64,000 nucleotides of DNA from Antitrichia curtipendula. Lineage: Eukaryota > Streptophyta > Bryopsida > Hypnales > Leucodontaceae. The position numbers and the translations under genes are program-made. Every line of letters starts with the position of its first letter. Position 1 is the stretch's first letter. Shown piece after piece: positions 10,301 to 21,895 of the stretch. The stretch is from the NCBI GenBank assembly GCA_951230915.1, contig OX579635.1, forward strand, positions 45,880,001-45,944,000, in the 5' to 3' direction. Under the pieces are notes generated by a model, which was not told the origin of the DNA, did no database searches, and saw nothing but the letters and a program-made list of their open reading frames with translations.

Positions 10301-12910
10301 TGCTCCTTGAACTCCTATGCCGACTGTCCGTCGTAGGACCAATCAAGCAATTCCGACCTTATTTTCAAGAGGTGATACAAATCCGGAGGGTCGCAATGGA
10401 CTGGCGGGGTCGGTTTGCGGTGCGATGCGTCCAACGCGTCAGCCTTCACTCGTGCCTTCATCGCCACCTCCCGCTTGTCGCGCTGCAGACGCTCAGCTTG
10501 TCCCAAAGTTGAACTTGCCAGCTCCGGATGATACGCCTTTGGTTTCAGAATACCGGATCCGCACATCCAGTAGCGCTGCAGGGCGTGGTTCCCTTCATAG
10601 TTTCCCGTCCAAGGAACAATTTGGAGATCCATGCCACTAAATACAAGCGGGGGAGTGGCAGGTAGGGACTGCAAAACAGTGTTTTGTAATATCGTCACTG
10701 TTGTGACAGTCTTGCTTCGGGTTCGGTCAGCAAGAGAGAGTCCGCCACTGCGTGGAAGCTTGCCCGCCTTTGTGACAGTGGAAGGCTCCGGGCCAGTGTT
10801 TCCCAATGTCACACGGCTGGAACCAGGAAGGGATCCCGGGTCAGTGTTTCGCAAGTTCCGCTCCTCCATTTCTTTGTCTTGTCCCAAATTCGGGGACTCA
10901 TTCTGCTCCTCCGTATCACCCGCCAGCAATCTGTCAATTTCTGTGTCTTCATCTACTGGTTTGTCATCCCTCAAGCGCCTTCTCTCTAACTCTGCACAGC
11001 GTCTTAGTGTTTCAAAGTTGTCATCCGGTGATGCGGACCCAAGTTCACCAGAAGTCGTGTGAGCACCGTTGAAACCGCAGATTCCTATAGGAGAAACCGC
11101 TGGTAATACCTCGTCAGAGCCAGATGGCAAAGTATCTTCCGATCGGAACACCGTCGCTCTAGTAGTTCTAGGTTCGAGAGACCCTAAAACCTTAGCGCTT
11201 TTAGCAGGGAGCCGTCTCGGATGTGATCGCCCTAGAGTGCTCCTTGACACACACTTGCGCTTCTTCCCCGACAATTGCGTTGTCTTGGTGGTTTCCAGAA
11301 TGGCTTCCGTCGCTTTGGAGAGTAGTCCGGTCGGATTTCCCCACACAGGATCAGCAGCCAAAGAGACCTTCTCCTTTGGACGTTCCTGTTCCAACAAAAT
11401 GGGACTGACGTTCCCGGCTGCCATGTGCCCTCCCACGTCATATTCTGCAATTGTTACCTCCGTTTTGCCACCTTCAGGATGTCCGCCCGCGCGCTGTGCA
11501 CTTTCCCCCGCGTTGTTCTTATTTATCCTGTGGGCAACCTTGAATTCCGCCGTGTTACTGTCAGTGTCACTCCCGGAACAAGTGTCTCGAAATCGGGACG
11601 CTTCGGGATTGTCTTCAGTAAAGCGCACCCGCAACTGCATTTTCTTGGAGGCGCTCGCATTCATTCTACCCTTCCCCTCCCGTGACTCGTCCTCGCTTAC
11701 TAGAGTTTGCTTCTCCCTCCTTGTAGCCCGGGTACTCTCATTGGCAGGCGGGCAGTGTTTCGTGCCCTTCACATCATCCTGACTTCTGAGTGTAAGTTTC
11801 ATCCCGTTGCCCCCCTCCGTGATCTCCCCACGGCCAGTGTCACGTCTCGTGGCCACCGCATCATCATGTCTTTCCTACGTATGTTTCATCCCCTTGCCGC
11901 GCTCGGGCAGATCCTCACGGCTGCTGGACTGTTTTGTGGCCTTCGCATTATCCTGTCTTCCCTGCATCTGTTTCATCCCCTTCCCCCCCTCGGCGATCTC
12001 CTCACGGCCAGTGGATTGTCTCGTCGCCTTTGCAGGCCCGGCCATGTCCCTGCTGCCCTTCCTATTCCGAATTACCTTGGCCTCCATGTCGACGCCCTTC
12101 CCCTTCCGAAGCATCTCAGAGACCTTACCTTGACCTCTCCCCTGGTCGGGATATGGGAGCAAGCGCATGGGGTTCCCGACATCGTCTTTGACGCCAGTGC
12201 ACTGCGAGTCCCACCGGTGCTTGTTCAGCCTCATTTTGTTGGTGAAGGTCTTCTCTCCGCAGTGAATGCATTGGAAGAACTTCCGCTTAGAGTCTCCCGG
12301 CCGAGTAAGGTTCGTTGCTGCCTCCTTGCAGCATTCCTCGATAAGTCTCGTGAACTCCTCCTTGCTGCCGTAATTGACCTTGAAAACCCGGTTGTCGATG
12401 GTCACCTGATGCCAAAAGCCCGCCTGCTCAGTCACCGGCTCTTCCTGCAAAAGGACATGGTCCACGCCTTTGGTTCATACGGTTGACTAAATAAGCGGAC
12501 AGAATTTTTTACAAAACTAAACCACAAACATGGGACTCAAAAGGTGTCATACCTTCCTGTTTTGACAAAACAGTTTGACACGAATTATGCCGAAATGTGT
12601 GAAGACAATGTCGGAAAGATTACCTCAGAAGTGGCCGGCTCTGACCCGCCATCAGACTGTGCCTCCAAATCCTGCGTTAGGCCCTCATCGACCCGTGTTG
12701 TGTGCTTCTGCTTCGCCATATTGCAGCAGTACTGTACCCGGAACCCAAAGTTAGCAGTCGTAAACCAGTTCTTGTATCCGATGTGCTCACCCCAGAGAAA
12801 CACTGGCTTGTAGAAGTAGTACTTGTCTGCATAGCAGAATCCAACCCTGCCAGTTGCATCAGGAGGACTTCCCGTTAGTGAATAGAAACATCTGGCCCTA
12901 AACCCTATAC
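7382..12910 (-). pseudogene. Ulp1-like (C48) cysteine protease gene of a Mutator-type element, 5 exons, three in-frame TAG
   Basis: The inferred exons, 5' to 3', are about 12910-12624, 12444-10222, 10044-9705, 9584-8384 and 8228-7382. All junctions are GT-AG and the phases agree. Exon 2 encodes a C2H2/C2HC-like finger (FQCIHCGEKTF..HRWDSQC), then acidic and basic low-complexity sequence with internal repeats. The last exon carries the Ulp1/SENP fold: HWSLFIF (catalytic His), FHLDSAS (Asp), FPQVSTYECGFFVLRYL (oxyanion Gln, then catalytic Cys). Active enzymes of this family cleave SUMO or similar isopeptide bonds. Plant Mutator-like elements are known to carry such genes, and this one converges with the transposase at 0.7-2.7 kb. 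Three in-frame TAG stops (11875-11877, 10315-10317, 8836-8838) interrupt otherwise open exons, so this copy should not make the full protein. The first exon start is uncertain. Confidence 0.8.
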
Positions 12911-13985
12911 CCTAAAGGTAGAAGACTCACTGCAACTAAATTGAACACCGTCACTGTGAAGCCTTGGCAATCGGATCCATCCTATTCTAGACCGGCTAAA
13001 CCATGCGAGCCCTCACCTGCCCGTCTGCGTCATGGAGGGTGACACTTTGCAGAGAAAGTACTATACTACACTTGGACTCGCGAACAGTTCTCGTGAAAGG
13101 TAGAGACTGAAGCTATCGTGAAACACCTTAATGAATTTGACCACATGTCTGTATTTGAGACTCTCCTCAGCTGAACATTGAGCTGACGGGCTTCGCCAGC
13201 AGCCTTTGAAGCCGCGGAATCAAAAAACGACTACGGAAGAATGCACACAAAAAACAAGAGCAAATTGTCGGGCAAACCTGAGGAAGAAGACCGCAAGTGG
13301 ACGCTTGCTGCACACCACGCGCCGCAGCCTAAACCTCGTGATTAGACGTCCTCGCAGTGCATCCCGCCTCAGCCGACCGTTTAAAACTCCACTCGAATGT
13401 GACTTCTCCCCAATCGCACTCCAATTACTCTGATTTGATGTCCGACGAGGGTGTTGAGTGCCTATACTCCCTACGACATGACCCCGCGCCTTTGCTCCCT
13501 ACAATGCTCAAATTCCTGCAATTCCTGCAATTGTAATACTGAAACCCTAACCCTGGAGCGCGGCTGAAACGACGACAAGAGACCCACGAAAATCGAAAAT
13601 TGCAAAAGCAGAAAGTTGGTAAGCTTGCAAAACACTATCACCGGCATGCGAGACGAGGGCAGAAGACTGTGAAACAGGCGCCCCCCCTACAGGTCCTGAA
13701 ACTAGACCAACGTGGAGCCGTCTCGAATCTGAACCCTCAAACAACCGTACTGTCAGTCCGAGGGTAGCTTGCGAAACACAGAAATAGCCTTCTAAACCCG
13801 GGACAAAAAAATAAGGAGATGACTTAGACCCCTCAAGTTATTTTCCATTCATCCGGAATAAGATTATTTGTTTTTGCCCACTCATGTTTCGTGTTGTTTG
13901 AAACTAAAATCATACTAGCGTTAGCACACATTGGAATTCACCCAATTTTTGGCACAATTTTGTATCCATTTTCCTTCTACAAATT
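12911..13985. other. Upstream region of the Ulp1-like gene
   Basis: About 1.1 kb of mixed composition with telomere-like blocks near 12896-12917 (ccctaaaccctataccctaaa, which overlaps the exon 1 edge) and 13540 (gaaaccctaaccc). ORFs of 65-75 codons are not recognisable. It would contain the promoter of the Ulp1-like gene if that was ever expressed. No terminal inverted repeat was identified here. Confidence 0.35.
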
Positions 13986-13989
13986 TTAG

Positions 13990-15015
13990 CGCAAATGCGA
14001 TAAACCCTAAACAAATGTATTCCCCCCAAATTTGGACAAAACATTTGCCCCCAAAACAAAATATAAATACATTTCCCCACAAAGCAGGGCAATACATTTG
14101 CCCAAAAAACATATAGAATTACATTTGTCCTACCAAATCGGGCAATACATTTGCCTCCCACAAAATATAAATACATTTGCTCCACAAAACAGGGCAATAC
14201 ATTTGCCCAAAAAAAATATAGAATTACATTCCCCCTCCCCAAAAAAGGGCCATACATCTGCTCCCCCCAAAAAGGCAATGCCCTAAACCCAAAAAAATAC
14301 AGAAATACACTTGCCCCCCAAGATAGGGCAATATACTGATCTCCCCCCCCCCCCAAAAAAAAAACATAAACCCATTTGTCATCCAAAAATAGGACAATCC
14401 ATTTACCCTGTTTAAAATACAAAAATACAGTAGCCTCCAAAACAAGGGAATACATTTGCCCCCTTCATTTGGGCAATGCATTTGTCTGGCAAAAATATAT
14501 TGATATAAATTTGCCACCACAAATAGGGCAATACATTTGCTCCCCCAAAATAGAAATACATTTGCCCTCCCAAATTGGTCAATACATTTGCCCACCTACA
14601 AAATATAAATACATTTGCCCCACAAAACAGGGCAATACATTTGCCCCAAAAAAATATAGAATTACATTTCCCCCCCCCCCCCCCCCAAAAAAGGGCCATA
14701 CATTTGCTCCCCCCCAAAAGCCAATGCCCTAAACCCAAAAAAATATAGAAATAAATTTGTCCCCAAAAATAGGGCAATACACTGATTTCCCCCTAAAAAA
14801 ATATAAATCCATATGTCACCCAGAACCACGGCAATACATTTGCCCTGTTTAACATACAAGAATACATTAGCCCCCTAAACAAGGGAATACATTTGCCCCC
14901 TTCTTTTGGGCACTCCATTTGCTCCACAAAAATATAGATATAAATTTGCCACCAAAAATAGGGAAATACATTTGCTTCCAAAAAATAGAAATACATTTGC
15001 CCCCCAAGATAGGGC
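13990..15015. repeat. C-rich minisatellite, left block
   Basis: A tandem array of units of roughly 30-50 bases built on gggcaatacatttgcccc followed by aaaaatatagaaatacattt. Nearly every unit has the dyad GGGCAA-TACAT-TTGCCC, and the + strand carries runs of C, up to 17 at 14670-14686 and 12 at 14343-14354. Longer higher-order segments are shared with the right block: 14335-14640 matches 17829-18120, and 14692-15015 matches 17506-17828 and 18149-18500. ORFs on the minus strand here, rich in Gly, Phe, Cys and Ile, are products of the repeat and not genes. Confidence 0.9.
14670..14686 (-). other. 17-base C run (G run on the minus strand)
   Basis: An unbroken tract of 17 C on the + strand, flanked by further CCCC runs every 30-40 bases. 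The minus strand could form G-quadruplexes. The tract length is prone to assembly and sequencing error. Confidence 0.7.
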
Positions 15016-15258
15016 TATCTTGACCTGGACTATCATGATGTAAGGCAACTGACAAGAGATGTCCTGAGCAGTCTTGTAGACAAGTATTGTGGCTTTGATT
15101 TCATTGTTGGTGGGAGCCCATGCAACAACTTCACTGGGAACAACCGTCACACGCGCATACGACTGGACGGTGACCATTCCACTATGTTTTTTGAGTTCTC
15201 ACGTGTTGTTGCGATTGTTCATGACCTCACCATTAAGATACCAGAAAATCACCGGTGA
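15013..15258 (+). pseudogene. C-terminal exon fragment of a DRM-type DNA cytosine methyltransferase
   Basis: The frame is open from a TAG at 15010-15012 to TGA at 15256-15258 and has no Met near its beginning, so ORF callers miss it. It reads DYHDVRQLTRDVL, then FDFIVGGSPCNNFTGNNR, then LDGDHSTMFFEFSRVV. This is motif IV of cytosine-5 methyltransferases with the catalytic Cys in SPCNN. The NN and the following TGNNR wording fit plant DRM enzymes, which set de novo RNA-directed methylation, better than animal DNMT3 (SPCND). In DRM proteins motif IV is close to the C-terminus, because the motifs are circularly permuted, so this is the last part of the catalytic domain. Only this exon is visible: minisatellite lies immediately to the left, and I found no other DRM exon to 17.2 kb. 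It is a stray fragment, captured or left behind. Confidence 0.75.
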
Positions 15259-17190
15259 TGAGGCATCAACACGGATAGCCAAATAGTAAACAATTGTAAA
15301 GTATTGCTATTATCAGCAATGACATTCTACAACATTTTTGATATTGAATTTTGAATTTTGTTTTCTAACTTACAGAGTGAAGAAAAATGGTGTATCGTGA
15401 TGTATGATCACTGCTTTGGATAGTCAAAAGGCAATGTACATTTCATTGTTTATGTGCACAGTACTCATAATAATGGAAAAAGAGCTCATTTAGTTGGTGG
15501 CAAGTATGAAAATATGGCACCATTGAATGCTCATCCTCACTCTGTTCCGCCTTTGTAAGAGTGTTCATACATGGCAGAAGTCGAGAGTGGAGAGTACTTT
15601 CGAGATCTTATTGCTGCTGATTTCTCTGCCCTCCCATGCAAGGACCATTGCATTCTCCTATTGCAAAGTTCAAGGGTTTGAATATGATTCTGGGTTGATC
15701 CTTACACCAAATAGGAGATGTTTGCTTTGCGTATCTGTGCGCTAATTTTGCACTATCGAAGGTCAATGAGAAGCCCAGTCCCTAACAGTGTCAGGATATA
15801 CGGTAAAATTGGTAAGACATGAATGAATGTGCCATGCATTTTATTGACGATTAAAGATCTCCTTCAACTTGAACGCCAATTTTCAGCTCTACAAATGAAT
15901 GTCTTGACGTGTGAGATGCAGATTGTAGGCTTCAATTTCATGTGCAGACTAAGTTTCTTAGTCACGACGTTGAGGAATCGATGGTGCCTTGGCTAGCGAT
16001 GGAAAAAATGAACAATGGATGAGAGTGGCAATTTCCCCTTAGTAAGCATGTTACCTGGAATTTTTCAGTTGTGAAAAAGGTTCTGAAGGTTCTACGAAGC
16101 TGTGTTTTCGGATTCTTTTGTGAGTGCCACTGCTGCTTATTTTTTATTATATTGGTATGCTGCCGAAGCTCATGGACGTGAAGTTTTAAAGCTTGTCTGA
16201 TGTATTTTTGCTGATCCATTCCCAGGTATTCGTGGCAAATGGTTCGCAGGTTCTTACTGGATGTGGTGGTCGGAGCATGGGTATAGCCGTTATGTCTTGT
16301 GGCATTTTGGGGGGGGGGGCCTTGGTGGCTATTAGGAGCATATTAACGTCCGGATGTTCATAACCATGCTCTACACATAAAAATAAAAGCTTGCAGAAAG
16401 TGTTTTGAGTTTGTGAGTGAAATGAGTGATTGTGTGGATGGTTGGTGGGACTTTGGATGCTCTAGGCATGGTGCATTCACTGCAGATGTCGTTGTAGCAA
16501 GGGCAGGTGCAATAACCGGCTGCGAGATGTTGGTCACGTCTACACTGGTCTTTCTGCTCTCAAGCTAAGAAGATTAGAGATCTCACATTAGTAACTTGTG
16601 CACTGTGAAATTGTTTTGTAGTATATTACTCTGGAGGAGGTTTTAGTAGCACCAGGTGCAAGAGAAATCAGTGGACACCGTGACACACAACGGAGGGTTA
16701 ATTGCTATATATATCCAGATTTTTGCCTCCGAGATTTGTCATGGCAATGTTCGTGTTGAAACAAAGAATGAAACTATTTATCTTGTCTGAGTATCATTAT
16801 TTGGTTGACTACCTCGGTGATAGGTGTGTCATGTTTGATTTTTCCTCTATCGTTTTCCTGCTCTCATCTAGGCAACACACCTAATGGAAGGTACTCCTTC
16901 AACCTCGAACAAAGTAGCCAGTCATGCCATTTCAAGTAGGTAATAAACTGTTTTTTAAATTTTTTTCCTTTGTGTTCCAGCAGTGACATTATCTGCACAG
17001 TGACTCAAAATTTGTCACCCTCACCTGTTCCTTATTGATTACAGATGAGTATCAACAGATCTGATGTTTCATGCATGTAACTGCCAATCATATCTTGGTT
17101 TTATGAACCATCCGATCTGTAGATGTGGATGTGTAATGAAGGAGGAACTCAAAGGTGGAAAGTAAAAGAAGTTGCAATTTGGGTGTAGTT
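15259..17190. other. Unique segment inside the minisatellite, no gene recognised
   Basis: With the DRM fragment this forms a 2.2 kb non-repeat island in the array. Short protein-like stretches occur (for example KRAHLVGGKYENMAPLNAHP near 15480 and VFVANGSQVLTGCGGRSMG near 16230), but they are split by stops and frame changes, and I cannot assign them. A run of ten G starts near 16310. No terminal inverted repeats were seen at the ends of the island. Confidence 0.4.
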
Positions 17191-17194
17191 AGAA

Positions 17195-18970
17195 TTCATT
17201 TGTCATCCAACCAATAAATCCATTTCTCATCCAAAAATAGGACAATACATTTGCCTTGTTTAAAATACAAAAATACATTAGCCTCCAGAACAGGGGGAAT
17301 ACATTTGCCTCCTTAATTTGGGCAATGCATTTGCCTTGCAAAAATATATTGATATAAATTTGCCACCACAAATAGGGCAATACATTTGCTCCCCCAAAAT
17401 AGAAATACATTTGCCCTCTCAAATTGGTCAATACATTTGCCCACCTACAAAATATAAATACATTTGCCCCCAAAAAATATAGAATTACATTTCTCCCCCC
17501 CAAAAAAGGGCCATACATTTGCTCCCCCCAAAAGGCAATGCCCTGAACCCAAAAAAATATAGAAATAAATTTGTCCCCAAAAATAGGGCAATACACTGAT
17601 TTCCCCCCCAAAAAATATAAATCCATATGTCACCCAAAACCACGGCAATACATTTGCCCTGTTTAACATACAAAAATACATTAGCCCCCTAAACAAGGGA
17701 ATACAATTGCCCCCTTCTTTTGGGCACTGCATTTGCTCCAAAAAAATATAGATATAAATTTGCCACCAAAAATAGGGAAATACATTTGCTTCCAAAAAAT
17801 AGAAATACATTTGCCCCCCAAGATAGGGCAATACACTGATCTCCCCCCCCAAAAAAAAACATAAACCCATTTGTCATCCAAAAATAGGACAATCCATTTA
17901 CCCTGTTTAAAATACAAAAATACAGTAGCCTCCAAAACAAGGGAATACATTTGCCCCCTTCATTTGGGCAATGCATTTGTCTGGCAAAAATATATTGATA
18001 TAAATTTGCCACCACAAATAGGGCAATACATTTGCTCCCCCAAAATAGAAATACATTTGCCCTTCCAAATTGGTCAATATATTTGCCCCACAAAACAGGG
18101 CAATACATTTGCCCCCAAAAAATATAGAATTACATTTCTCCCCCCCAAAAAGGGCCATACATTTGCTCCCCCCCAAAAGGCAATGCCCTAAACCCAAAAA
18201 AATATAGAAATAAATTTGTCCCCAAAAATAGGGCAATACACTGATTTCCCCCCCAAAAAATATAAATCCATATGTCACCCAAAACCACGGCAATACATTT
18301 GCCCTGTTTAACATACAAGAATACATTAGCCCCCTAAACAAGGGAATACATTTGCCCCCTTCTTTTGGGCACTGCATTTGCTCCAATAAAATATAGATAT
18401 AAATTTGCCACCAAAAATAGGAAAATACATTTGCTTCCAAAAATAGGAAAATACATTTGCTTCCAAAAAATAGAAATACATTTGCCCCCCAAGATAGGGC
18501 AATACACTGATCTCCCCCCCCCCAAAAAAAAATATAAACCCATTTGTCATCCAAAAATAGGACAATACATTTGCCCTATTTAAAATACAAAAATACATTA
18601 GCCTCCAAAACAGGGGAATACATTTGCCCCCTTCATTTCGGCAATGCATTTGGCCCCAAAAAATATAGATATAAACTTGCCACCAACATTAGGGCAATAC
18701 ATTTGCTCCCAAAAAATAGAAACACATTTGCCCCCAAAAATAGAAACACATTTGCCCCCCAAAATAGGGCAATACCTAAAAGCAAAAAAATTTAAAAACA
18801 TTTGCCCCCCAAAAAATATTAATGCATTTGCCCCTCAAAACAGAACAATGCATTTGCCCAAAACAAATATACAAATAAATTTACCCCCCAACAAGGGGCA
18901 ATACATTTGTCCCCAAAAAATAGAAATAAATTTATCCCCGAAATAAGACAATACATTTGCCCAAAAAAAA
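17195..18970. repeat. C-rich minisatellite, right block with higher-order repeats
   Basis: This is the same unit as the left block. A composite unit of about 640 bp occurs twice (around 17506 and 18149), each containing gggccatacatttgctcccc, then a caatgccct..aaccc phrase, then aaatagggcaatacactgat, then the dyad units. The last 350 bp degrade into simpler gggcaatacatttgcccc/aaaaatagaaac units. The array resumes at its left edge in the middle of the composite unit, as expected if the 15.0-17.2 kb island had replaced about 40 bp of it. Confidence 0.9.
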
Positions 18971-19805
18971 ATTAAACCGAAAATTAAACCTTTTTTCTAT
19001 TATTATTTTCCTGTATATGTTGAATTGAAGCCGTTACCATCGAAAATTAGATTTAAACCTGAAAGTTTTTAGCTACAAATATTTAAATTCCAAAAATGTT
19101 ATGTATGAAGGTCAACCCTAAACCAAAAAATTCAATTGAATTGCACATATTTTGCATTTCTACGTAATCAATGTTTTTGAACAAATTCCAATTGCACCCT
19201 AGAAATCGCCTAGAGTCCAAGCAGTCCTAACCCTAGCCGCCACCCTGAAAATCCTAAAATTGTTGAACCCTGCCCCGAAACAGAAGGCGGCGCAAAACAC
19301 GAGGACACATTAATGTGGGTATGCGTCATGGGTCATGCATGTGGGCATACGGCATGCGGCATGCGGCATGGATCATGGGTCAGCGCCGAAACATTGAAAC
19401 TGAAACACTGTTGAATTACCTGCTGGAGTTACTGCGGGGGGTAAAAAATCTGGAGCGTGTGAATGTCAGGGTGGACAAAGTCGGGCCACTGCCCGAGGTT
19501 GCTTTGGCCAACAGGAGCCAGAAGGTGCCAGGAAGTAATGAGCCGCTATTTGAGGTGTGAGAAATAGTGTGACCCGTCGGAAACGCTCCACGGCTGGAGG
19601 GAATCGAGGAGCGAAGAGGACCGACATGGATTGATTTGTGCTTATTGCCAGGTGGCGTCATCTGAGCGTAGAAAACTTCAACTCTGCTCCATATTGGCAC
19701 GGAAATGGTCTGTCCTTGTGCATAAACTCAGCTCCACTGAACCGTCCTATTCAGGTAGGCGCACTGAGAGTAAGGTAGGAGGCTCTGCAATGGAGCGCGC
19801 ATTAA
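18971..19805. other. Spacer with a duplicated GC-rich block
   Basis: After AT-rich DNA with several ccctaa phrases, a GC-richer part starts near 19290. It includes a short catgcggcatgcgg tandem (19340-19375) and a + strand frame (19315-19560) that reads LLNYLLELLRGVKNLERVNV and looks protein-like but is not recognised. The stretch 19574-19668 is duplicated at 33378-33490. Confidence 0.4.
19574..19668. repeat. GC-rich dispersed block, copy 1
   Basis: The phrase cggaaacgctccacggctgg and its continuation to ggtggcgtcatctg recur in the same order at 33378-33490, next to the RRP6L3/kinase divergent promoter, with indels and a few substitutions. On the minus strand both copies read QMTPPG..KSIHVGP and SIPSSRGAFPT in an open frame, so it could be a shared exon or a repeat. 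Confidence 0.7.
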
Positions 19806-21895
19806 GGGCCGGTTTATACTTGGGGCCGGATTGAAGGCCGGCCGAAACTCTCCAAGTTTGGACCAATAGAATCTCTCAATTTTGCCAAATCCAGTCGAAG
19901 GGCTTTATACTTGGGGCCAGATGGAACCATCACTCATCCTACGTGTCGACTTAGGTGGCATGGTTTTGGCGCCAAACCATCCGGCCCCAAGGGAGCAATC
20001 GGGACGAGGTTTTGGGTGGCCCGAACTCTCATCTTGGGCCGGATGGAGCCCCTCCGTTGGATCCTACAAATCTCCACCATTGATGAAAAGAATTTTATTT
20101 TTTATTTTATTTACGAACTCTTCTGATTTTACAAATAAACTAGATAAGAAGTGAAACAAGAGAGTTTTGGTCTGCTTGTTTTGTCAGACTGAAGATTTAC
20201 GTTCTGTCACTGATTTTACTGCTAATCAGCAATCAATAATTATTTTGCATTTATGGGATTACAGATTTGCAACGAAGGCAGTGACTAGCCATATGTTAAT
20301 AGAGCCCCTGGAGATAATTATAATGAAAATTTCTAAAATTTTAATTTTAATTTCTAAATTAAAAAAGAATGATTTATAAAAGAATTTCAACATAAGAAAA
20401 AAACTTGAAGAAAAAACATTAGAATTTCTATTTCTATTTCTATTTTCCACTAAAATATTCTATAATTAAAATCCACATGCTTTACACCTTGAATCTAGAC
20501 CCATTTCTTTCCCAAAAAAATAATTAAAAAATAATTAGGGCTATTTTTAAAAAATAATTAGGGCTATTTGCATAAGTGTCAATATAGAATTGAGATTGAA
20601 CTTGAAAGTAAGGAATAATACTAATGATACTAAGATAAACTTGCATATAATAGGCAAACCACCTATGACATGCACCTAGGAAATGACCCATTAGAGTCTT
20701 ACATCAATCCATGACAAAAAAAATTCAATAGATGAAATTAGGACTTAATTAAGTTAGTTAGTGGCCTAATCAATGTTTTGGGTGATGGTGATGGAGCTAT
20801 TAGTGATTAATTTAGAAACTTCTACCTTTTTAGTACCAATTCATCAAAGTAATTGATTTTTTTCTTCCTTTATGTTACGACCCTGTTATAAAATATTGTA
20901 ATTGCTTTAGGTAGTAGGATAGCCATCAAGCATACACTAACTTTTTGTTGGTTTTGGAGGAGTGTACAGACTCTTTTAAGCCAATTGGACAATATACTTC
21001 AAAAATTTATAAAAAATTCAACTACTCTCTTTATTTCTCACTATTATGTTTGTATGGAAAAAAATTTGAATTTTTTTGCCAATTGTCATAAGGCAAAACA
21101 CTCATTATGTCTTACATAGGCATGTTTACTTTAAAACATTCTGCATTTGCATAGTCACCATGTTGCAAAAGTAGGAAAATAGGGAATGTGACTTAATGTA
21201 CATTGACTACATAAATAATCAAAAAAATATATTATAATAAATGAAGTCTGCTTTCATTTAAATATGATTTAAAAAAATTTAAAATTAAATAGAAAAAATA
21301 GAAAAGGAAAGGAAAAGTTCCAAGCTTTTGTTTTTGTTTTTAATTCTTTCTTTTGGAATACAAAAACAAGAAGAGAAAGGAGAAGATTCAAATAAAATAA
21401 TATTTTTTTCCCAATAGAAGATAGGAAAGAAAACGAAAACATTTTAAAATATTAAAAAATCTCTCTTCTATTTTTGAAATAGATAAAGTAGGAATAAAAA
21501 AAAGGAGTTAAAAAAATCTTAAAACTATCTTTTCTATGTTTTAAATTGCACAAATAAGAAGAAAAAAGAACAAAAAACTAAAAAAATCTCTCTTTTATTC
21601 TTTTGAAATAGAAAAAATAAGAAGAAAAAGAAAATATTCACGTTTTATGTTTTTTTATTTGAACATTAAGAAAATACAAGAGCACATTAATCCTCAATCC
21701 GGCCCTAGAATTCAACTCATCACGTTACATTACTTGGGGCCGGAGTGATTAATTCTCAATCCGGCCCCAAAATCCGGCCTCACCACTTTACATTATCTAG
21801 GGCCGGAGTGATGAATTGGGGCCGGATTGAAGGCCGGATTGAAGGCAAATCCGTCCAGCCTTCCATCCGGCCCCAAAGCGTGTATAAACCCGCCC
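19806..21895. mobile_element. Non-autonomous PIF/Harbinger-like DNA element (2.09 kb)
   Basis: The ends are gggccggtttatac (19806-19819) and gtataaacccgccc (21882-21895), a 14-bp terminal inverted repeat with one mismatch. They are flanked by the 3-bp direct repeat TAA at 19803-19805 and 21896-21898. A 3-bp TAA/TTA target duplication with GGGC-type ends is the signature of the PIF/Harbinger superfamily. Many subterminal copies of ggggccggattgaaggccgg and its complement cluster in the outer 250-bp ends and could be transposase binding sites. The interior is AT-rich with homopurine stretches (21300-21680, decayed tandem units) and has no transposase ORF, so it depends on a helper elsewhere. Confidence 0.85.

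Noticed and set aside
8836..11877. TAG read as a sense codon (altered genetic code)
   Set aside because: RUS1, RRP6L3 and the kinases use the standard code with no internal TAG; decay explains the three stops better.
10317..12486. Several plus-strand ORFs over 80 codons
   Set aside because: They are antisense to the large Ulp1-like exon, whose splice phases and motifs support the minus strand.
13910..18801. Many 60-215 codon ORFs, mostly on the minus strand, of the minisatellite
   Set aside because: They are translations of the repeat (Gly/Phe/Cys/Ile-rich), present in several frames, with no start context or domain.
13990..18970. CRISPR-like regular repeats
   Set aside because: There are no unique spacers between identical repeats; this is a tandem minisatellite in a eukaryotic genome.
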